64,000 bases of DNA from Haliea sp964022665. Lineage in GTDB: Bacteria; Pseudomonadota; Gammaproteobacteria; Pseudomonadales; Halieaceae. The first letter of the stretch is position 1; every line of letters starts with the position of its first letter. This document shows, piece by piece, positions 34,565-43,335 of the stretch. The stretch is taken from the NCBI GenBank assembly GCA_964022665.1, contig CAXIDF010000003.1, positions 224,218 to 288,217 on the forward strand, read 5' to 3'. The notes beneath the pieces were generated by a model. It saw only the letters and a program-made list of their open reading frames with translations. It was not told the DNA's origin and made no database searches. The position numbers were made by a program, and so were the translations under genes.

Positions 34565-34593
34565 TTGGCCTGCGCCCTGCCTTGGGGTAAAAT
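34565..34593 (+). promoter_or_regulatory. Promoter of the fmdB-aspS genes
   Basis: TTGGCC (-35) and TAAAAT (-10) have a 17-base spacer and are followed by a CCGCGCC discriminator, about 50 bases before fmdB. Confidence 0.6.
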
Positions 34594-34642
34594 CCGCGCC
34601 TCCATTTTTTGCTGCCTTCTTTCCTACCGGCGAGTACACGAA

Positions 34643-34951
34643 ATGCCAATATATGAGTACCAGTGTCAGGCCTGCGGCCATCTGCACGAGGCCCTGCGGA
34701 AAATCAGTGATGCACCGCTGGTGGATTGCCCCGCCTGTGGCAAGGCGGAACTGCGTAAAAAAGTCTCTGCAGCCGGATTCCGCCTGAAAGGCGGCGGTTG
34801 GTATGAAACGGACTTCAAGACCGGCGGCAAGAAGAACCTGGTTGCCGGCGGCGATGACAAGAGCTCGGCGCCAGCCGCATCTACTGCATCAGCGGACAGC
34901 GGCAGTGCCAGCGCCAGCGCGAAGGCCAGCGAGGCCAAGCCGGCCAGTTAG
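34643..34951 (+). CDS. FmdB-family zinc-ribbon protein
   Basis: The 102-aa protein starts MPIYEYQC and has two CxxC knuckles (CQACGH and CPACGK) that bind zinc, then a GFRLKGGGWYETDF segment typical of the family and a low-complexity Ser/Ala tail. These proteins were first noted beside formamidase genes and have been called putative regulators, but their role is not settled. The gene is directly before aspS, an arrangement found in many proteobacteria. Confidence 0.9.
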   Translation: MPIYEYQCQACGHLHEALRKISDAPLVDCPACGKAELRKKVSAAGFRLKGGGWYETDFKTGGKKNLVAGGDDKSSAPAASTASADSGSASASAKASEAKPAS

Positions 34952-34996
34952 CTTCTCGGCCCCCGGGCCTCACTCGACACAGACGGAAACGGAATT

Positions 34997-36775
34997 ATGC
35001 GCAGTCACTATTGCGGCGCCCTGGGCACGGCCGACATTGATCAAACAGTTACGCTCTGCGGTTGGGTGGACAGGCGCCGCGACCACGGTGGCGTGATCTT
35101 CCTCGATATGCGCGATCGCGGCGGTATTGTGCAGGTGGTGTTCGACCCCGACACCGAAGAGCATTTTCGTGCTGCAGACCGTGTGCGCAGCGAGTATGTA
35201 CTCTGCGTTAAGGGTCGCGTGCGCGCCCGGGCCGAGGCCACCGTGAACCCGGCAATGGCGACCGGTGCGATTGAGGTGCTGGGCAACGAGCTGGAAATCC
35301 TCAACGCCGCAGCCACGCCGCCGTTCCAGCTGGATGAGCACACCCAGGTGGGAGAAGACGTTCGCCTGCAGTACCGCTACATGGATCTGCGTCGTCCCGA
35401 AATGCAGAACCGCCTGATCCTGCGCGCCAAAATCACCACGGCGGTGCGCAACTTTCTGGACGGCGAAGGCTTCCTGGACATTGAAACCCCGATCCTTACG
35501 CGTGCAACGCCGGAGGGGGCCCGCGACTACCTGGTGCCCAGTCGCACGCATCCCGGGCAGTTCTTTGCGCTGCCGCAGTCACCGCAGCTGTTCAAGCAAT
35601 TGCTGATGGTCTCGGGTTTTGACCGCTACTATCAGGTGGCCAAGTGTTTCCGCGACGAGGACCTGCGCGCCGACCGCCAGCCGGAATTCACCCAGATCGA
35701 CATCGAAACCTCGTTTATGGACGAGGACGGCATCATGGCGATCACCGAGCGCATGGTGCGCCAGTTGTTTACATCGGTGCTGGCAGTAGACCTTGGGGAA
35801 TTTCCGCGCATGTCCTGGGCCGAGGCGATGGAACGTTTCGGTTCCGACAAGCCGGACCTGCGTATCGACCTGGAGCTGGTGAGCATTGATGACCTCATGC
35901 AACAGGTCGATTTCAAGGTGTTCCGTGGCCCCGCCGATGACCCGGCGGGGCGCGTCGCCGCGCTGCGGGTGCCGGGTGGCGCGAGTATCAGCCGTAAAGA
36001 GATTGACGACTACACCCGCTTCGTGGGCATTTACGGTGCTCGCGGGCTCGCCTGGATCAAGGTCAATGACCTCGCCGCCGGCGTGGAGGGTTTGCAGTCG
36101 CCGATCCTGAAGTTCATGCCGGAGGCGGTGGTGACAGAACTCATGCAGCGCCTGCAGGCGGAAAATGGCGACATCATCTTCTTTGGCGCCGACAAGGCCT
36201 CGGTGGTAAATGAGTCCATCGGTGCCCTGCGCCTGAAAGTGGCGCAGGACCAGGGCTTGGTGCGCGACGGCTGGGCGCCACTCTGGGTGGTCGACTTCCC
36301 CATGTTCGAAGAGAACGGTGCCGGTGCGCTCACGCCCCTGCATCATCCCTTCACGGCGCCCTCCTGTTCGCCGGAAGCACTGGCGGCCGACCCGGCAGCA
36401 GCGCTTTCCCGCGCCTACGACATGGTGCTCAATGGCACCGAGCTTGGCGGTGGCAGTGTGCGTATTCACCAGCGCGACATGCAGCAGGCGGTGTTCCGCA
36501 TTCTCGGTATCAGTGACGAGGAAGCGGAAGAGAAGTTCGGCTTCCTGTTGCAGGCGCTGCAATACGGCGCCCCTCCGCACGGCGGGTTGGCGTTCGGCCT
36601 CGACCGGCTGGTTATGCTGATGACCGGCGCGCAGTCCATCCGCGATGTGATTGCCTTCCCGAAAACACAGACCGCGCACTGCGCACTCACGGATGCCCCT
36701 GGCGATGTCAACGAGGCGCAACTGAAAGAGCTCAATATCCGCCTGCGGCAGGCGCGCGTGGCGGGCACTGACTGA
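34997..36775 (+). CDS. aspS: Aspartyl-tRNA synthetase
   Basis: The 592-aa class II synthetase has an OB-fold anticodon domain (VTLCGWVDRRRDHGGVIFLDMRDRGGIVQVVFDP), motif 1 with RATPEGARDYLVPSR nearby, motif 2 FRDEDLRADRQPEFTQID, the bacterial GAD insertion domain in the middle and motif 3 GLAFGLDRLVMLM. Length is typical of bacterial AspRS. From one protein I cannot tell the discriminating from the non-discriminating form. It lies 45 bases after fmdB. Confidence 0.97.
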   Translation: MRSHYCGALGTADIDQTVTLCGWVDRRRDHGGVIFLDMRDRGGIVQVVFDPDTEEHFRAADRVRSEYVLCVKGRVRARAEATVNPAMATGAIEVLGNELEILNAAATPPFQLDEHTQVGEDVRLQYRYMDLRRPEMQNRLILRAKITTAVRNFLDGEGFLDIETPILTRATPEGARDYLVPSRTHPGQFFALPQSPQLFKQLLMVSGFDRYYQVAKCFRDEDLRADRQPEFTQIDIETSFMDEDGIMAITERMVRQLFTSVLAVDLGEFPRMSWAEAMERFGSDKPDLRIDLELVSIDDLMQQVDFKVFRGPADDPAGRVAALRVPGGASISRKEIDDYTRFVGIYGARGLAWIKVNDLAAGVEGLQSPILKFMPEAVVTELMQRLQAENGDIIFFGADKASVVNESIGALRLKVAQDQGLVRDGWAPLWVVDFPMFEENGAGALTPLHHPFTAPSCSPEALAADPAAALSRAYDMVLNGTELGGGSVRIHQRDMQQAVFRILGISDEEAEEKFGFLLQALQYGAPPHGGLAFGLDRLVMLMTGAQSIRDVIAFPKTQTAHCALTDAPGDVNEAQLKELNIRLRQARVAGTD

Positions 36776-36799
36776 GTGTCGGGATGCCTTGTGCGCCGG

Positions 36800-36828
36800 T
36801 TGGAACCGGGTTCATAATACTGTAAATT
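36800..36828 (+). promoter_or_regulatory. Promoter of the ruvC operon
   Basis: TTGGAA (-35) and TAAATT (-10) have a 17-base spacer. The -10 lies inside the SOS box, which is the geometry needed for LexA repression. Confidence 0.45.
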
Positions 36829-36837
36829 TATACAGAC
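36818..36837 (+). promoter_or_regulatory. LexA (SOS) box upstream of ruvC
   Basis: CTGT-AAATTTAT-ACAG at 36820-36835 is an exact CTGT-N8-ACAG match with an AT-rich centre, preceded by TA. It lies 33 bases before the ruvC start and overlaps the likely -10. It should place ruvC, ruvA and ruvB under SOS control. Confidence 0.85.
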
Positions 36838-36868
36838 CCTGGTTTCAACGCAGCGCTCGGAGCACACT

Positions 36869-37387
36869 ATGGCGGTCATCCTCGGGATTGACCCCGGGTC
36901 CCGCAAGACGGGCTTTGGTATCATCAATCACGTTTCCGGGCGCAGTGAATACATCACCAGCGGCGTGATTCGCCTGCCGGCGGGTGAGCTGGCCGAGCGC
37001 CTGCGCATTATCTACCTCAGTGTCACTGAGCTGGTGCAGCTGCACTGTCCTGCGCAGCTCGCTATCGAGCAGGTGTTCATGGCCAAAAGCGCCGGCTCGG
37101 CACTGAAGCTGGGGCAGGCGCGCGGCGCGGCGATTGTCGCCTGTGTTGCCCACGACCTCGCGGTCGCCGAGTACTCAGCGCGACAGATCAAGCAGGCGGT
37201 GGTGGGCACCGGCGCGGCCGATAAAGCCCAGGTGCAGCACATGGTGAAAGTCTTGTTGAAGCTCCCCGCCAACCCTCAGGAAGATGCCGCCGATGCCCTG
37301 GCGGCCGCTCTGTGTCACGCGCACAGTCAACAAAGTATGATACATATTGCCGGCGCCACCGCGGTGCGCCGGCGCCGCATGCGCTAG
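36869..37387 (+). CDS. ruvC: Holliday junction resolvase RuvC
   Basis: The 172-aa endonuclease cuts Holliday junctions in the RuvABC complex. Acidic active-site residues are visible in ILGIDPGSRKTGFG (Asp), AIEQVFMAKSAGSALKLGQARGAAI (Glu) and QEDAADALAAALCHA (two Asp). Length is normal. It heads the ruvC-ruvA-ruvB order found in most gammaproteobacteria and lies behind an SOS box. Confidence 0.97.
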   Translation: MAVILGIDPGSRKTGFGIINHVSGRSEYITSGVIRLPAGELAERLRIIYLSVTELVQLHCPAQLAIEQVFMAKSAGSALKLGQARGAAIVACVAHDLAVAEYSARQIKQAVVGTGAADKAQVQHMVKVLLKLPANPQEDAADALAAALCHAHSQQSMIHIAGATAVRRRRMR

Positions 37388-37402
37388 GAGGCAACCGCTG
37401 GA

Positions 37403-38014
37403 ATGATTGGCAGGATTCGTGGCACTCTGGTGCACAAGCAGCCCCCGGACATTCTGGTGGACGTGGGTGGTGTCGGCTACGACATCCAGGTGCCGATGAG
37501 CACCCTGTTCCAGTTACCCGAGGTGGGTGCTGACGTGACCCTGCTGACGCATTTTGTGGTGCGGGAAGACGCACAGCTTCTGTACGGTTTTATCGATGAG
37601 CGCGACCGCGCGCTGTTCCGGCAACTGGTCAAAGTGAGCGGCGTCGGCCCCAAGCTGGCGCTGACGATTCTCTCCGGTATGGATGCGGTCGCCTTTGCCC
37701 GCTGCGTCGAGCGCGACGACCTCTCGGCGCTGGTCGCGCTGCCTGGCGTAGGCAAGAAAACCGCCGAGCGCCTGCTGGTTGAAATGCGCGACAAACTCAA
37801 GCCCTGGCTGGGCCAATGGGCGGGAGCGGATGCCGGGCAGCCCGCGGCCGCCTGGTCGCCTGCCAGCAGTCGTGTGGCAGATGCAGAGGGCGCCTTGGTT
37901 GCGCTCGGCTACAAGCCGGCTGAGGCCGCGCGCATGGTCGCCGCGGTGGACGACGAGGCGGCAGACAGTGAGGCGCTTATCCGTCGCGCCCTGAAAGCCG
38001 TGGTGCAGCGCTGA
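37403..38014 (+). CDS. ruvA: Holliday junction branch-migration protein RuvA
   Basis: The 203-aa protein forms tetramers that hold the four-way junction. It has the N-terminal OB fold (MIGRIRGTLVHKQPPDILVDVGGVGYDIQVP), two helix-hairpin-helix motifs (LVKVSGVGPKLALTILS and LVALPGVGKKTAERLLVEMRDK) and the C-terminal RuvB-contacting helix bundle (DAEGALVALGYKPAEAARMV). GGAGG lies upstream of the ATG. The stop overlaps the ruvB start (TGATG). Confidence 0.97.
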   Translation: MIGRIRGTLVHKQPPDILVDVGGVGYDIQVPMSTLFQLPEVGADVTLLTHFVVREDAQLLYGFIDERDRALFRQLVKVSGVGPKLALTILSGMDAVAFARCVERDDLSALVALPGVGKKTAERLLVEMRDKLKPWLGQWAGADAGQPAAAWSPASSRVADAEGALVALGYKPAEAARMVAAVDDEAADSEALIRRALKAVVQR

Positions 38015-39072
38015 TGATCGAGACCGACCGTTTGCTGGCTCCGCAGGTGACAGGGGACCGTGAGGAAGCTCTGGACCGCGCCATCCGCCCGAAAACGCTG
38101 GCGGAATATGTTGGCCAGCCCGCCGTGCGCGACCAGATGGCTATTTTCCTGCAGGCGGCGCGCGGGCGCGGCGAGCCGCTGGATCACACGCTGGTCTTTG
38201 GCCCCCCCGGGCTGGGTAAAACCACGCTGGCCAGTATCATCGCCAATGAAATGGGGGTGTCACTGAAGACGACCTCGGGGCCGGTGTTGGAAAAGGCGGG
38301 GGATATCGCCGCGTTGATGACCAACCTGGAGCCGGGCGACGTATTGTTCATTGATGAAATTCACCGGCTCAGCCCCGTGGTCGAGGAAATCCTCTACCCC
38401 GCCATGGAGGACTACCAGCTCGACATCATGATCGGGGAGGGGCCCGCGGCGCGCTCCATCAAGCTGGACCTGCCGCCGTTCACGCTGGTGGGCGCCACCA
38501 CGCGGGCGGGGTTGTTGACCTCACCCCTGCGGGATCGTTTCGGCATTGTGCAGCGCCTGGAGTTCTATCAGGTCGAGGATCTCGCACAGATTGTGGCGCG
38601 GTCCGCGGCCATCCTCGGTATCGGCATGGATAGTCACGGCGCTCTGGAGATTGCGCGCCGGGCGCGGGGTACGCCACGCATAGCCAACCGGCTGTTGCGC
38701 CGCGTGCGCGACTACGCCGAAGTCAAGGCCGATGGCCACATCACCGCCGAAGTGGCGGATCACGCCCTGGACATGTTGAGCGTCGATCACCGCGGTTTTG
38801 ATCACCAGGATCGCCGCCTGTTGCTGGCCATGATCGAGAAATTCGACGGTGGTCCGGTGGGAGTCGACAGCCTGGCGGCCGCCATTTCCGAGGAGCGGGG
38901 CACCATCGAGGATGTACTTGAACCCTACCTGATCCAGCAGGGCTACATGGTGCGCACGCCGCGCGGGCGCATGGTCACGCGCAGTGCCTACCTGCACTTT
39001 GGCCTGCCGGCCGCCAGCCACCCGGATTCGGCACAATTACCATTGGCGCCCGAACAGGACGACAGCGCGTGA
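38014..39072 (+). CDS. ruvB: Holliday junction branch-migration ATPase RuvB
   Basis: The 352-aa AAA+ motor drives branch migration with RuvA. It has RPKTLAEYVGQ at the start, Walker A GPPGLGKTT, Walker B LFIDEIHRL, sensor 1 VGATTRAGLLTSPLRDRFG and a winged-helix end (EDVLEPYLIQQGYMVRTPRGRMVT). Length is typical. It is coupled to ruvA upstream and to ybgC downstream by overlapping start and stop codons. Confidence 0.97.
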   Translation: MIETDRLLAPQVTGDREEALDRAIRPKTLAEYVGQPAVRDQMAIFLQAARGRGEPLDHTLVFGPPGLGKTTLASIIANEMGVSLKTTSGPVLEKAGDIAALMTNLEPGDVLFIDEIHRLSPVVEEILYPAMEDYQLDIMIGEGPAARSIKLDLPPFTLVGATTRAGLLTSPLRDRFGIVQRLEFYQVEDLAQIVARSAAILGIGMDSHGALEIARRARGTPRIANRLLRRVRDYAEVKADGHITAEVADHALDMLSVDHRGFDHQDRRLLLAMIEKFDGGPVGVDSLAAAISEERGTIEDVLEPYLIQQGYMVRTPRGRMVTRSAYLHFGLPAASHPDSAQLPLAPEQDDSA

Positions 39073-39482
39073 GCACAGCGGAATTTTCGATTAAGCTGCG
39101 CGTCTATATAGAAGACACCGACGCCGGTGGCATTGTCTACTATGTCAATTACCTGAAATTCATGGAGCGCGCCCGGACAGAGTTCATGCGCAGTCTCGGC
39201 TTTGGCAAGGATTACATTTTCAACCACGAACTGATGTTCGTGGTGCACGACGTGAGCGTTCGCTACCACCGGCCGGCTCGTCTGGACGATGAACTGCAGG
39301 TCAAGGTGCAGCTGCAGGCGGTGCGTGGCGCCACCATGATCCTGCAGCAGGATGTGTGTCGCGACGGTGAACTGCTGGCGTCAGCCGGAGTCACGCTTGC
39401 CTGTGTCGGCCGCAGTTCACTGCAGCCGCAGCGTTTGCCACGCACCATGCTGGATATCCTGCGTCAGGCGCAGGTTCACTGA
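39069..39482 (+). CDS. ybgC: Tol-Pal-associated acyl-CoA thioesterase
   Basis: The 137-aa hotdog-fold protein hydrolyses short or medium acyl-CoA or acyl-ACP. The YbgC/4-hydroxybenzoyl-CoA thioesterase motif EDTDAGGIVYYVNYLKFMERARTEF carries the catalytic Asp. The GTG start overlaps the ruvB stop. It precedes tolQ, its standard place in the tol-pal operon, where it may link phospholipid metabolism to envelope upkeep. Confidence 0.94.
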   Translation: MSTAEFSIKLRVYIEDTDAGGIVYYVNYLKFMERARTEFMRSLGFGKDYIFNHELMFVVHDVSVRYHRPARLDDELQVKVQLQAVRGATMILQQDVCRDGELLASAGVTLACVGRSSLQPQRLPRTMLDILRQAQVH

Positions 39483-39497
39483 GGGGGAGCCCGACAC

Positions 39498-40208
39498 TTG
39501 GAAGCGCAATTAAGTATTGTCCACCTGATTATGGAAGCTGGCGTCACCGTGAAACTGGTGATGCTGACCCTCCTGTTGGCGTCCATGGCCTCCTGGTACA
39601 TGATCGTCCAGCGCTTTATCTATTTCCGCAACAGCCGCGAGGACATGTACGACTTCGAAGAGCGCTTCTGGTCGGGCATAGATCTCTCCCAGCTTTACCG
39701 GGAAGGCAACGAGCGCGCCGACAGTGGCACCCTCATTGTCGGCATGGAGAGCATCTTCCGCGCCGGGTTCAAGGAGTTCTCACGGCTGGCCAAGCAGTCC
39801 GAAATGGATTCCGAGGCGGTTATCGAGGGATCCCGTCGCGCCATGCGCGTCGCCATGCTGCGTGAGGAAGAGCGGCTGGAGAAACACCTGTCGTTCCTCG
39901 CTTCCGTGGGTTCCACCAGCCCGTATATCGGTCTGTTCGGTACGGTGTGGGGGATCATGAATTCATTCCGCGGCCTGGCCAACGCCACTCAGGCAACCCT
40001 GGCCACGGTTGCCCCCGGGATCTCGGAGGCACTGATCGCAACGGCCATGGGTTTGTTTGCCGCCATCCCCGCCGTGCTGGCGTACAACCGGTTTTCCAAC
40101 CGCATGGACAATTTCCTGAATCGCTACGACACGTTTGTGGATGAGTTTTCCAGCATCCTCTACCGGCAGGCTTATGCGCTGCGCTCGCGCGACCGGAAAG
40201 CCGGATAA
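39498..40208 (+). CDS. tolQ: TolQ, proton-channel subunit of the Tol-Pal system
   Basis: The 236-aa inner-membrane protein forms with TolR the proton-driven motor that energises TolA. It has an N-terminal helix (VKLVMLTLLLASMASWYMIVQRF), a cytoplasmic loop and two more helices (SVGSTSPYIGLFGTVWGIMNSF; ATVAPGISEALIATAMGLFAAIPAVLAYN), with the conserved Thr and Pro residues of MotA/ExbB-like channels. It starts at a TTG with GGGGGAG eight bases upstream. Confidence 0.95.
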   Translation: MEAQLSIVHLIMEAGVTVKLVMLTLLLASMASWYMIVQRFIYFRNSREDMYDFEERFWSGIDLSQLYREGNERADSGTLIVGMESIFRAGFKEFSRLAKQSEMDSEAVIEGSRRAMRVAMLREEERLEKHLSFLASVGSTSPYIGLFGTVWGIMNSFRGLANATQATLATVAPGISEALIATAMGLFAAIPAVLAYNRFSNRMDNFLNRYDTFVDEFSSILYRQAYALRSRDRKAG

Positions 40209-40216
40209 CCGCCGCC

Positions 40217-40639
40217 GTGTCCAGATCGCGCGACAAGCACCGTGCCATGGCCGACATCAACGTCGTGCCCTATATCGATGTCATGCTGGTGTTGCTCATC
40301 ATATTCATGGTCACGGCGCCCATGCTGATGCAGGGGGTTCAGGTCGACTTGCCCACTGCCGACGCCGACCCGGTGGAAAACCAGGATAGTGAGCCGTTGA
40401 TCATCTCGGTCGATAGTGCAGGGCAGTTGTTCCTGAACCTGGGTGAGGAAGAAAGCCAGGCACTCTCGCTGGCAACGATTTCCCAGCGGGTGGGTGCTGT
40501 TATGCGTCGCAGTCCGGAGAAACCGGTGCTGGTGTGGGGGGACCGCGCTGTGCCCTACGGTGAGGTGGTGACTCTGATGGCGGCCCTGCAGGAAGCCGGT
40601 GCACCCAGCGTTGGACTGGTGACAGAGCCACCGCAGTGA
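40217..40639 (+). CDS. tolR: TolR, Tol-Pal motor subunit
   Basis: The 140-aa protein has one membrane helix containing the proton-binding Asp (INVVPYIDVMLVLLIIFMVTAPML) and a periplasmic domain. It starts at a GTG eight bases after tolQ and its stop overlaps the tolA start by four bases. It is the ExbD-family partner of TolQ. Confidence 0.95.
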   Translation: MSRSRDKHRAMADINVVPYIDVMLVLLIIFMVTAPMLMQGVQVDLPTADADPVENQDSEPLIISVDSAGQLFLNLGEEESQALSLATISQRVGAVMRRSPEKPVLVWGDRAVPYGEVVTLMAALQEAGAPSVGLVTEPPQ

Positions 40640-41445
40640 ACTCGTTGTACGCCAAACCGGCCACGCCGCGCATCATCCTGCGTCCTGCGCTGGCTACCCT
40701 GGCGTTACACGCGCTGGTCATCTTCCTGTTGGCGGCAAACTGGACCTTCTCCGACGAGCGCCTGGTCAAGCCCAAGCCGACACCGAAAGTGATTAACGCC
40801 ACGCTGGTAACTCTCGCCGAGGCACAGCCGAAGCCCGCGCCGAAACCGGAGCCCAAACCCGTCGCCAAGCCGCCGCCAAAGCCTGAACCCAAGCCCGAAC
40901 CGAAGCCGGTGGTCAAGCCCAAGCCGAAACCCGAACCGAAGCCCGCCCCCAAGCCGGCGCCGAAGCCCGAGCCAAAACCCGCGCCGAAGCCGGTTGAGAA
41001 ACCCAAGCCCAAGCCAGAACCCAAGCCAGAACCCAAGGGGCCCACGGCGCAGGAGCTGGCCGAACAGGCGCGGCAGCAAGCGGCCCAACGTGAGGCGGCG
41101 GCCCAGGCGGCGCGTGCAGCGGCGGCTGCGGCGGCGGCTGCGGCGGAACTGGCGGCGAGTTATGCCTCACTGATTCGCCAGACCGTGGAGCAGCGCTGGA
41201 GCCGCCCGCCGACCGCGCGCAACGGTATGGAGGTTTTGTTGTCCATACAGTTGATACCCACGGGCGAAGTGGTCAGTGTGAGTGTGTTGCGCAGCAGTGG
41301 CGACACCGCCTTTGATCGCTCGGCGATTGCCGCGGTCGAGCGTGCCGGCAATTTTCCGGAGCTGAAGAACCTGCCACCCCGGGAATTTGAACAGAACTTC
41401 AGGCGTTTTCGCCTGCTCTTCCGACCAGAGGATCTACGTTACTGA
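40636..41445 (+). CDS. tolA: TolA with proline/lysine-repeat middle domain
   Basis: The 269-aa protein spans from the inner membrane to Pal and TolB. It has one N-terminal helix (ALATLALHALVIFLLAANW), a middle region of about 70 residues made of PKPEPKP-type repeats (coded by 40800-41037), then a short Ala-rich helix (AAQREAAAQAARAAAAAAAA) and the C-terminal TolA/TonB-like domain (YASLIRQTVEQRWSRPPTARNGMEV...). E. coli TolA has a long Ala/Lys/Glu helix for the middle part; here most of it is replaced by a stiff polyproline rod as in TonB. The start is a GTG. Confidence 0.93.
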   Translation: MNSLYAKPATPRIILRPALATLALHALVIFLLAANWTFSDERLVKPKPTPKVINATLVTLAEAQPKPAPKPEPKPVAKPPPKPEPKPEPKPVVKPKPKPEPKPAPKPAPKPEPKPAPKPVEKPKPKPEPKPEPKGPTAQELAEQARQQAAQREAAAQAARAAAAAAAAAAELAASYASLIRQTVEQRWSRPPTARNGMEVLLSIQLIPTGEVVSVSVLRSSGDTAFDRSAIAAVERAGNFPELKNLPPREFEQNFRRFRLLFRPEDLRY

Positions 41446-42746
41446 TGAAACACCTGAAAGCAGTGCTGGTAGCGACCGTGGTCGCGCTGGCAACCCTAAG
41501 CGCCCGGGCTGAATTGGTGATCGAGATCACCCAGGGCATGGACAACCCCACCGCAATCGCAGTGGTGCCCTTTGCCTGGCAGGGCGGTGGCACGGCGCCC
41601 GAGGATGTGGCGCAGGTGATCGACAACGACCTGGCGCGCAGTGGTCAGTTCGACCCGGTCGGGCGCGGCGACATGCTGGCCCGTCCCTCCACCCAGCAGG
41701 AAGTGTTCTACCGCGACTGGCGGGCGATCAACACCGAATATGTCCTGATCGGGCGAGCCTCGGTGACCGGCCAGGTGCAGATGCGCATCGAGTACGAGCT
41801 CTTCGATGTCAATCGCCAGGCCCGGGTGCTTAGCGGCTATGAGGAGGGGCATGTGAATGAAGCGCGCATGCTGGCGCACCGCGTTGCCGATGAAGTCTAT
41901 GAAACGCTGACCGGTATTCCCGGCGCCTTTGCCACACGGCTGCTGTATGTGTCCGTCACCCGCAATCCCGCTGGCAAGGACTTCTACCGTCTGACCCTGT
42001 CCGACTCCGACGGCGCGCGGCCCATCGTGTTGCTGGAGTCCCGCGAACCGATCATGGCGCCGTCCTGGTCACCGGATGGCAAACACATCGCCTACGTGTC
42101 GTTCGAGACCAGCCGCCCTGCTATTTACCGTCAGGAGCTTGCCAGCGGTGCGCGCGTGCAGCTCACCAACTTCCGTGGCCTGAACGGTGCACCGGCCTGG
42201 TCGCCGGACGGTAATTCCATGGCCATGGTGCTGTCGAAAGACGGTAACCCGGATATCTACCTGATGGATTTGCGCACCCGCGAACTCACGCAGTTGACCC
42301 GGCACTACGCCATCGACACAGAGCCCACCTGGATGCCGGATGGCCGCTCCATCCTGTTTACCTCGGACCGCGGTGGACGCCCGCAGATCTACCGCTACGA
42401 CCTGCGCACCGGCGCGACTGAACGCCTGACCTATGAGGGCAGCTACAATGCCCGGGCGCGCGTGGCCCAGGACGGGCGCAACCTGGTTATGGTGCATCAG
42501 GCGGGGGGCCAGTTTCATATCGCGCTGCAGGACCTGGTCACCAACCGCCTGCAGATCCTCACCAGCACTGATCTGGATGAAAGTCCCAGTATCGCGCCCA
42601 ATGGCTCTATGGTATTGTACGGCACCAAGTCCGGGGATCGTGGCATTCTGGCCGCAGTATCCGTGGATGGAGGCGTGAAATTCCGTTTACCGGCGCGCGA
42701 AGGCGATGTCCGTGAACCGGCATGGTCACCATATATGAGCCGCTAG
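41445..42746 (+). CDS. tolB: TolB, periplasmic beta-propeller of the Tol-Pal system
   Basis: The 433-aa protein has a signal peptide (VLVATVVALATLSARAE), an N-terminal domain (IAVVPFAWQGGGTAPEDVAQVIDNDLARSGQF) and a six-blade propeller with repeated SPDGKHIAYVSFE/ SPDGNSMAMVLSK/ MPDGRSILFTSDRGG motifs that binds Pal. It starts within the tolA stop (TGATG). It is complete and of normal length. Confidence 0.96.
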   Translation: MKHLKAVLVATVVALATLSARAELVIEITQGMDNPTAIAVVPFAWQGGGTAPEDVAQVIDNDLARSGQFDPVGRGDMLARPSTQQEVFYRDWRAINTEYVLIGRASVTGQVQMRIEYELFDVNRQARVLSGYEEGHVNEARMLAHRVADEVYETLTGIPGAFATRLLYVSVTRNPAGKDFYRLTLSDSDGARPIVLLESREPIMAPSWSPDGKHIAYVSFETSRPAIYRQELASGARVQLTNFRGLNGAPAWSPDGNSMAMVLSKDGNPDIYLMDLRTRELTQLTRHYAIDTEPTWMPDGRSILFTSDRGGRPQIYRYDLRTGATERLTYEGSYNARARVAQDGRNLVMVHQAGGQFHIALQDLVTNRLQILTSTDLDESPSIAPNGSMVLYGTKSGDRGILAAVSVDGGVKFRLPAREGDVREPAWSPYMSR

Positions 42747-42796
42747 CGCGGCTGTAGTAGCCAATGTCATTCATCTATTCGAAGGAAAGCAAAGCA

Positions 42797-43321
42797 ATGA
42801 AACAACTGACTGTTGCCGGTAAGGTGCTGACCCTGCTCTTCGCGGCAGTGTTTCTGGTCGCCTGTTCTAGCAAGGACACCAAGGACGATTCCGCTGCGGC
42901 CGATGCCGCTGCTGCAGAGGCTGCGGCACGCTCCGCGGCCGAGCGCGCAGCGCTGGAAGACGCGGCGATGGCCGAGCAGCGCCTGCAGGACGCCGTGGCC
43001 GCTGTAGGGAATGTGTTCTATTTCGACTACGACAGCTCCACCCTGAAGCCCCAGGCGCAGGCAGCGCTTGACGCCCACATCGAGCTGCTGCGCACCAACG
43101 ATCGCAGCGTGCGCCTGGAAGGGCACACCGACGAGCGCGGTACCCGCGAGTACAACATGGCTCTGGGTGAGCGTCGTGCCAACACGGTACGCGACTATAT
43201 GGTCGTCAACGGCATTGCCAGCTACCGTATCGAAACGGTCAGCTACGGTGAAGAACAGCCTATCGCATACGGTTCCGGCGAGGCCAACTGGTCCCAGAAC
43301 CGTCGCGTTGAGCTGAAGTAA
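42797..43321 (+). CDS. pal: Pal, peptidoglycan-associated lipoprotein
   Basis: The 174-aa outer-membrane lipoprotein ties the outer membrane to peptidoglycan. The lipobox is FLVACSS; an Ala/Glu-rich linker follows, then an OmpA-like domain (VFYFDYDSSTLKPQAQAALDAH; LEGHTDERGTREYNMALGERRANTV; NRRVELK). The ATG at 42797 has AAGGAAAG upstream; an earlier ATG at 42764 is unlikely because it would push the signal peptide inwards. Confidence 0.96.
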   Translation: MKQLTVAGKVLTLLFAAVFLVACSSKDTKDDSAAADAAAAEAAARSAAERAALEDAAMAEQRLQDAVAAVGNVFYFDYDSSTLKPQAQAALDAHIELLRTNDRSVRLEGHTDERGTREYNMALGERRANTVRDYMVVNGIASYRIETVSYGEEQPIAYGSGEANWSQNRRVELK

Positions 43322-43335
43322 GGCGCGGGTAGCGC

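Noticed and set aside
35579..36721. 380-codon minus-strand frame under aspS
   Set aside because: Antisense to a housekeeping gene; composition is typical of a shadow frame.
40800..41040. Tandem repeat resembling a CRISPR or satellite array
   Set aside because: The repeat is in frame inside tolA and codes for PKPEPKP units; there are no spacers.
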